From assembly GCA_963624605.1 (NCBI GenBank), contig CAVFQD010000013.1:1-35804 (forward strand): DNA of 35,804 nucleotides. Direction: 5' to 3'. Made by a program: the position numbers and the translations under genes. Below are positions 32,164-35,804 of the stretch, one piece after another (the first letter of the stretch is position 1; every line of letters starts with the position of its first letter). The notes below the pieces were generated by a model, which was given only the letters and a program-made list of their open reading frames with translations, was not told where the DNA came from and searched no databases. This DNA comes from Fimenecus sp963624605. GTDB lineage: Bacteria; Bacillota; Clostridia; Oscillospirales; Acutalibacteraceae.

Positions 32164-33273
32164 ATGAGTACATTAAAAACACCTTTTAGATACGATTTTG
32201 TCGGCAGCTTTTTAAGACCGCAGGCGTTAAAGGACGCAAAAGAGAGCTTAAAAGAGGGAAAAATAACCTCGGAGGAATACGATAAAGTTGTAAACGAAGA
32301 AATCACAAAGCTTGTTAAAAAGCAAAAGGAATTGGGCTTCCACGCTGTTACGGACGGCGAGTTCAGAAGAACCTTCTGGCACCTCGACTTTATGTGGGGC
32401 TTTGACGGCGTTGAGCACGAGGACACGGGAAACGGCGTTCCATTTAATGCGGAGCTTGCAGTGCTTGACGACACATATTTGGTCGGGAAATTCAAGTCGA
32501 AGCCGCACCCGTTTGTTGAATATTTCAAGTTCTTAAAGCAGTTTGAGGACGAAAACACGGTTGCGAAGTACACAATCCCCGCACCCGCGCAGACATTCTT
32601 ACAGTTTATTGTGCCGACCAATACAGAGAGCACAAGAAAATTCTACAAAACCGACGATGAGCTTATCGAGGACATTGCTGCGGCATACAGGGATGTTATC
32701 CGTCAGTTCTATGACGCAGGCTGCCGCAATCTTCAGCTTGACGACTGCTCGTGGGGCTCTGCAATAGGCGACAGCGCAAACGGCGAAGCATTCGGCAAGA
32801 ACGTTGAAGAATTCAAGGCGCAGCTTCTCAAGGTCAACAACCTTGCGCTTGAAGGCAAGCCCGAGGATATGGTTATAACCTCTCACATCTGTCGCGGAAA
32901 CTATCATTCGACATTTTTCTCAAGCGGCGCATATGACCCGATTGCGGATTATGTTTTTGCAAAAGAAAATGTCAATGCCCTTCTTCTTGAGTATGACGAT
33001 GAGCGTTCGGGCGGATTTGAGCCGCTTGCGAAGGTTTCAAGCGACAAAAAGGTAGTTTTGGGTCTTATCACCACAAAATCGCCCAAGCTTGAAAACAAGG
33101 AAGATGTAATCAGGAGAATTCACGAGGCGGCAAAGTACATTCCGCTTGACAGACTGTGTCTGAGCCCGCAGTGCGGATTTGCTTCCTGTGAAATCGGCAA
33201 CAAGCTTACCGAGGAAGAGCAGTGGGCAAAGTTAAGACTTGTTAAGGAAATAGCCGAAGAAGTCTGGGGCTGA
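32164..33273 (+). CDS. Cobalamin-independent methionine synthase C-domain-like protein
   Basis: This 369-residue protein has the MetE C-terminal barrel without the N-terminal folate-binding half, like Bacillus YxjG/YxjH. The zinc ligands expected from MetE are present: H241 and C243 in SHICRGN, E276 in LLLEYDDERSG, and C337 in SPQCGFAS. Substrate-side residues are in DGEFRR and LQLDDCSW. It probably transfers a methyl group to a thiol such as homocysteine. The donor is not readable. The start is the ATG at 32164 behind GGAGG. An in-frame ATG 14 codons earlier lies before that site and is rejected. The terminator at 33294 follows. Confidence 0.88.
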   Translation: MSTLKTPFRYDFVGSFLRPQALKDAKESLKEGKITSEEYDKVVNEEITKLVKKQKELGFHAVTDGEFRRTFWHLDFMWGFDGVEHEDTGNGVPFNAELAVLDDTYLVGKFKSKPHPFVEYFKFLKQFEDENTVAKYTIPAPAQTFLQFIVPTNTESTRKFYKTDDELIEDIAAAYRDVIRQFYDAGCRNLQLDDCSWGSAIGDSANGEAFGKNVEEFKAQLLKVNNLALEGKPEDMVITSHICRGNYHSTFFSSGAYDPIADYVFAKENVNALLLEYDDERSGGFEPLAKVSSDKKVVLGLITTKSPKLENKEDVIRRIHEAAKYIPLDRLCLSPQCGFASCEIGNKLTEEEQWAKLRLVKEIAEEVWG

Positions 33274-33293
33274 AAATAAATAAAAATTAAAAC

Positions 33294-33337
33294 GACCGCT
33301 TCAGATAACGCCGACGCATATCTGAAGCGGTCATTTT
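33294..33337. terminator. Bidirectional terminator carrying the repeat-element hairpin core
   Basis: A 14-bp perfect stem, GACCGCTTCAGATA (33294-33307) with TATCTGAAGCGGTC (33319-33332), has an 11-nt loop. A/T-rich tracts on both sides suit the two convergent genes. Read on the minus strand, the inner 21 nt differ at only two positions from the hairpin core of the 277-bp repeats, while the outer eight pairs are unrelated. Confidence 0.9.
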
Positions 33338-33348
33338 TGTCTGATAAA

Positions 33349-34002
33349 TTACTTTTTCTTCTTTTTGTTGCCCTTTGCATACACAGCAACGCACCAATAG
33401 TAAAGCGGAATTACAAGGAAAAGCATAAGCGGCATTACCCACGCCTTGAACACAAAGCCGCAGAAAAGATATACCGTGATAACAAGTATCGGCACGGGCA
33501 TAAGGAACAGGAAGGTTCTTTTGCTGGTCATTCTGCAAGCGCAGGCAATCATATAGTACATCGGTATCGTTAAAAACAGAAGTGAAAACACAAGCCACGG
33601 TGTAACGCTCATAACGCCTTTAAGCCCAAAACAAAGCCCAAGATAAGCGATTACTGTCACGAGCGGATAAGGAAAGCGGAACATCCTTTTGGCTGTTTGC
33701 GGATAAAGCGAATGTCTGACATTCTTTTCTTTTTTATCCTCCTTTTTCTCCTCCTCGGACTGCTGTGGCGTTTCCTCGTTTGCGGCGTCCGACACCTCCT
33801 TGGACGGATCGAGAAGCGCGTCCAGCGTTATCCCGTAAATTTCCGCAAGCGCTATAAGGTTATCGGTATCGGGTGTAGCCTCGGCTCTCTCCCATTTTGA
33901 AATTGCCTGCCTGCTCAAGCCGAGCTTTGCGGCAAGCGCCTCCTGTGAAAGTCCGCTGTCCTTGCGGAGCTGCACAAGTCTGTCTGCTGTTGAAATCGTC
34001 AT
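33349..34002 (-). CDS. Membrane-bound XRE-family regulator
   Basis: This 217-residue protein has an N-terminal Cro/CI helix-turn-helix (about 8-62: LVQLRKDSGLSQEALAAKLG, then LSRQAISKWERAEATP). An acidic/Lys linker (68-95, EETPQQSEEEKKEDKKEKN) and about four transmembrane helices follow (about 112-130, 133-152, 164-184, 187-207). A Lys-rich end closes the protein. Such DNA-binding proteins anchored in the membrane occur widely in Clostridia and may sense envelope state. It starts 18 bp after the mltG stop with GGAGA upstream, so it is probably the second gene of the mltG operon. Confidence 0.87.
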   Translation of the reverse strand: MTISTADRLVQLRKDSGLSQEALAAKLGLSRQAISKWERAEATPDTDNLIALAEIYGITLDALLDPSKEVSDAANEETPQQSEEEKKEDKKEKNVRHSLYPQTAKRMFRFPYPLVTVIAYLGLCFGLKGVMSVTPWLVFSLLFLTIPMYYMIACACRMTSKRTFLFLMPVPILVITVYLFCGFVFKAWVMPLMLFLVIPLYYWCVAVYAKGNKKKKK

Positions 34003-34020
34003 ATTTTTTCTCCGAATTTA

Positions 34021-34893
34021 TTAAAGTTCTCCGTTTTTCCATTTCTGAACATTTTTCAGGTGCTCGTCATAGGAATTTGTAAACGCCGAATTATACGGCG
34101 GATTTGTGTCAATTACAAAAAAAAGATAGTCGGTATCCGCAGGGTAAAGCGCCGCGTTTATTGAAGCCGTACCCGGGTTGCAGATGGGTCCTGCAATCAA
34201 GCCGTCGCAACGGTTACCGTTGTAATAATATTTGTAATAATCTATCTTGTCGGGATACTGAAGCTCAATAACGCCGGTACAGTATTTGACGGTAACGTCG
34301 TACTCGAGCCTCATTCCCTGCTTCAATCTGTTGTGAATTGTCGAGGAAACAAGCGTGCGCTGTTCGTCTGTGAAAGCCTCTTTTTCGATAATCGAGGCAA
34401 TGGTCAGAATGTCATGCACGGAATATCCGAGCTCGGTCGCTCTCTGCTTCATTTCATCTGTAAATTTTTTCTCCTCCGTTGCGACCATTTTATCTATGAC
34501 CTCTGTCGGGTCGGAATTCTTTTCAAATGTATATGTTGCAGGGAAAAGATAGCCCTCAAGCAGGAAGCAAATTTTATCCCTGTCGTGAATTGAGGAAAGA
34601 ATCGAATATTTTGATGTGTCGTAATTGCTTACAGCATTGAGAAAATCATCTGTTGAGCAAACGCCGTTTTCCTCCAAAAGCCAAGCTGTTTTGAGAAGCG
34701 TATAGCCCTCGGGGACCGTAACCTTAGCATATTTTCCGTCACTTTCGCTTGACTCTTCGACTGCCTGTGTCTGTGCGGAGCCATCGGGACTGAATATATT
34801 GCTTTCGCTTGACGAATCGGAATCCGAACCGCACGAAGCAAGCAGAAAAACAAATATAAATATCAAAAATACGGAAAGTACCTTTTTGAACAT
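34021..34893 (-). CDS. mltG: Endolytic transglycosylase MltG, lipoprotein form
   Basis: This 290-residue YceG/MltG-family protein cuts nascent glycan strands and so sets glycan length. The catalytic glutamate is E170 in ASIIEKEA. Other family blocks are LEGYLFPATYTF, STIHNRLKQGMRLEYDVTV, and GPICNPGTASINAALYP. The N-terminus is a lipoprotein signal peptide with lipobox LASC (C21) followed by a Ser/Asp/Glu-rich tether (22-52). Most MltG proteins use a transmembrane helix instead. The LysM-like region (about 56-90) is retained. EYDVTV stands where SDPTV is usual. The promoter is at 34946-34974. Confidence 0.92.
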   Translation of the reverse strand: MFKKVLSVFLIFIFVFLLASCGSDSDSSSESNIFSPDGSAQTQAVEESSESDGKYAKVTVPEGYTLLKTAWLLEENGVCSTDDFLNAVSNYDTSKYSILSSIHDRDKICFLLEGYLFPATYTFEKNSDPTEVIDKMVATEEKKFTDEMKQRATELGYSVHDILTIASIIEKEAFTDEQRTLVSSTIHNRLKQGMRLEYDVTVKYCTGVIELQYPDKIDYYKYYYNGNRCDGLIAGPICNPGTASINAALYPADTDYLFFVIDTNPPYNSAFTNSYDEHLKNVQKWKNGEL

Positions 34894-34945
34894 TGTTTAC
34901 CTCTTTTACAAATCCTTATTTTCGGCATTGCCGACAATATGTTTT

Positions 34946-34974
34946 ATTGTAACATTATTTGATTGATTTTGCAA
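34946..34974 (-). promoter_or_regulatory. Promoter of mltG
   Basis: Minus strand: -35 TTGCAA (34969-34974), 17-bp spacer, -10 TACAAT (34946-34951). The leader includes a compact palindrome, TCGGCATTGCCGA (34922-34934). Confidence 0.75.
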
Positions 34975-34985
34975 CGGTAAAAGCG

Positions 34986-35287
34986 ACAGGACCGTCAAGG
35001 CTGAGCGTTAATAAGGCGGTTTTGCTTCAAATAACATCTTTTTGTACAATAATGCGTTAAACCCCACAGATATGCGTCAGCATTATCTGCGGGGTTTGCC
35101 TTTTCTTGTATCAAAAATATATCATTTTGAAGTGCGTTGCAGTTTCGTAGCTATAAAAATTCTTTTATGCAGAAGTTGGGAAACGAAGCAAGGCTGTCGC
35201 CTTGCGAGGCTTTCCGACAAAGGCATAATAAATTTTTATGCGAGAAACCAATACTTCCTCATGAACACTCACCCAAGACGGTCCTGT
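34986..35287. repeat. Outer inverted repeat framing repeat copy B
   Basis: ACAGGACCGTC (34986-34996) and GACGGTCCTGT (35277-35287) are perfect 11-bp inverted repeats just outside the element's terminal repeats. A T-run follows on the right. With the terminal repeats they would close the whole element into one long-armed structure. Copy A has only a weak equivalent. Confidence 0.7.
34999..35274 (+). repeat. 276-bp structured repeat, copy B
   Basis: This is the inverted partner of the element at 11660-11936. The left end GGCTGAGCGTTAATAAG (34999-35015) is intact. The right end (35258-35274) is degenerate. About 125 bp in the middle (35097-35221) are identical to copy A. The long hairpin is AAACCCCACAGATA (35059-35072) with TATCTGCGGGGTTT (35084-35097). 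Compared with copy A, a C-G pair has become A-T on both arms. A perfect GCAAGGC/GCCTTGC hairpin follows. A promoter-like TTGCTT (35022-35027), 17-bp spacer and TACAAT (35045-35050) would start RNA right at the first hairpin. Copy A lacks this arrangement (18-bp spacer, CACAAT). It lies between two minus-strand genes and holds no gene. Confidence 0.85.
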
Positions 35288-35296
35288 TTTGATTGT

Positions 35297-35752
35297 TTAT
35301 TCTCCGCAACGGCTTTCGGATACCGTAATTCTTTTACAGCAATAGCCGTGAACAAGTCCGTCAATAAAACACATACCCGCCGTCATAACCAGCCCTGCGG
35401 TAAACGAAGTGATTCCCGTTAGGAATTTAAGCTGAAGCACCGTGAGAGCACCGTTTTTTATCAGAAGCGTAAAAACGGCAGTCGACACTATTGCGCCGAT
35501 TGCTCCGATATACAGCAAAACGAGATTGCTTTTGAGCATTTTGGAAACACGCTTGTTTGTGTTGTAAGCGTTTATCATTGAAATGATAAATGCGCCGAAA
35601 AGAGAAATTGCCGTTACTGTCCAAATAGCGATATGCAGATACTTTATCCACTCGTAAGCGGCGGCTGTTACCGTTACCGCAAGGATTACCGCCGCAACAG
35701 CGCTTATTATAACGCCCGTTATCTTGCACAAAAGGCATTTGTTTTCAAGCAT
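35297..35752 (-). CDS. Small four-helix membrane protein, unknown
   Basis: This protein of about 151 residues has hydrophobic helices near 10-30, 38-60, 74-98 and 104-128. It has several cysteines at the N-terminus (MLENKCLLCK) and more near the C-terminus (MCFIDG, YCCKR). I do not recognise a family. The start is the ATG at 35750-35752, with GGTGA about 6 nt upstream. An in-frame ATG at 35764 has an AAAGG site too close to it. It ends 10 bp from the outer inverted repeat of copy B. Confidence 0.6.
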   Translation of the reverse strand: MLENKCLLCKITGVIISAVAAVILAVTVTAAAYEWIKYLHIAIWTVTAISLFGAFIISMINAYNTNKRVSKMLKSNLVLLYIGAIGAIVSTAVFTLLIKNGALTVLQLKFLTGITSFTAGLVMTAGMCFIDGLVHGYCCKRITVSESRCGE

Positions 35753-35804
35753 AATAATCACCATAGCCTTTCAGGCAACAAATAGTTTATTAAAAATCAC
35801 CGAT

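Noticed and set aside
1..35804. CRISPR arrays, tRNA or rRNA genes, prophage, restriction or toxin-antitoxin systems
   Set aside because: No regularly spaced direct repeats, no tRNA-like cloverleaf, and no phage, nuclease or defence-type proteins were found. The two XRE regulators have no toxin-like partners.

Overview
The window reads as chromosomal DNA of an anaerobic, spore-forming-lineage member of the Bacillota (class Clostridia). The Oscillospiraceae/Ruminococcaceae are the likeliest family, inferred from gene content and style rather than from any marker gene. Supporting features are a bacterial V-type ATPase operon in place of F-type genes, a SpoIID-type protein, rubrerythrin, a small 2[4Fe-4S] ferredoxin, a glmS ribozyme, holB-ricT and trmN6-rsmI gene pairs of Bacillota type, strong AGGAGG ribosome binding sites, and frequent TTG/GTG starts. 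Nothing looks like a phage, plasmid, insertion sequence with transposase, CRISPR array, tRNA or rRNA. Almost all of it is housekeeping or metabolic chromosome.

Layout. 1-1.9 kb: intergenic debris, then an exonuclease III - DMT transporter operon on the minus strand. 1.9-3.7 kb: a membrane-anchored unknown protein and a NagD-type HAD phosphatase, convergent with spoIID (3.7-4.7 kb, minus). 4.8-10.2 kb (plus): citrate synthase, an unknown membrane protein, an AEC transporter, holB and ricT, then a ferredoxin with its own promoter and terminator. 10.3-11.6 kb: a Fur-family regulator and a heavy-metal exporter, with a perfect promoter and a Fur-box-like palindrome. 11.66-11.94 kb: copy A of a 277-bp repeat. 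12-20.6 kb (minus): a nine-gene V-type ATPase operon transcribed G/H-C-I-K-F-E-A-B-D. 20.8-23 kb: a GH13 alpha-glucosidase overlapping a YbaK-type deacylase. 23-26.1 kb: yebC (minus), divergent from trmN6-rsmI-unknown. 26.1-28.9 kb: rubrerythrin, an XRE regulator, a histidine phosphatase and an unknown membrane protein. 29-31.1 kb: a consensus promoter, glmS ribozyme and glmS. 31.1-33.3 kb: a LysR regulator and a MetE-C-like methyltransferase. 33.3-34.9 kb (minus): a lipoprotein-type MltG followed by a membrane-bound XRE regulator. 35.0-35.3 kb: copy B of the repeat, inverted relative to copy A. The window ends with a small membrane protein (minus).

The most unusual signal is the pair of about 277-bp intergenic repeats (11660-11936 and 34999-35274). 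They are about 94% identical by eye, have 17-bp terminal inverted repeats, contain no gene, and carry a hairpin with a compensatory base-pair change between the copies. The 21-nt inner core of that hairpin recurs, on a different outer stem, in the terminator at 33294-33332. This looks like a structured non-autonomous mobile element or an RNA family.

Regulation is unusually legible. Near-consensus sigma-A promoters with 16-17 bp spacers can be placed upstream of about ten transcription units. Several overlap clear palindromes that are operator candidates. One (trmN6) leaves almost no room for a 5' leader.
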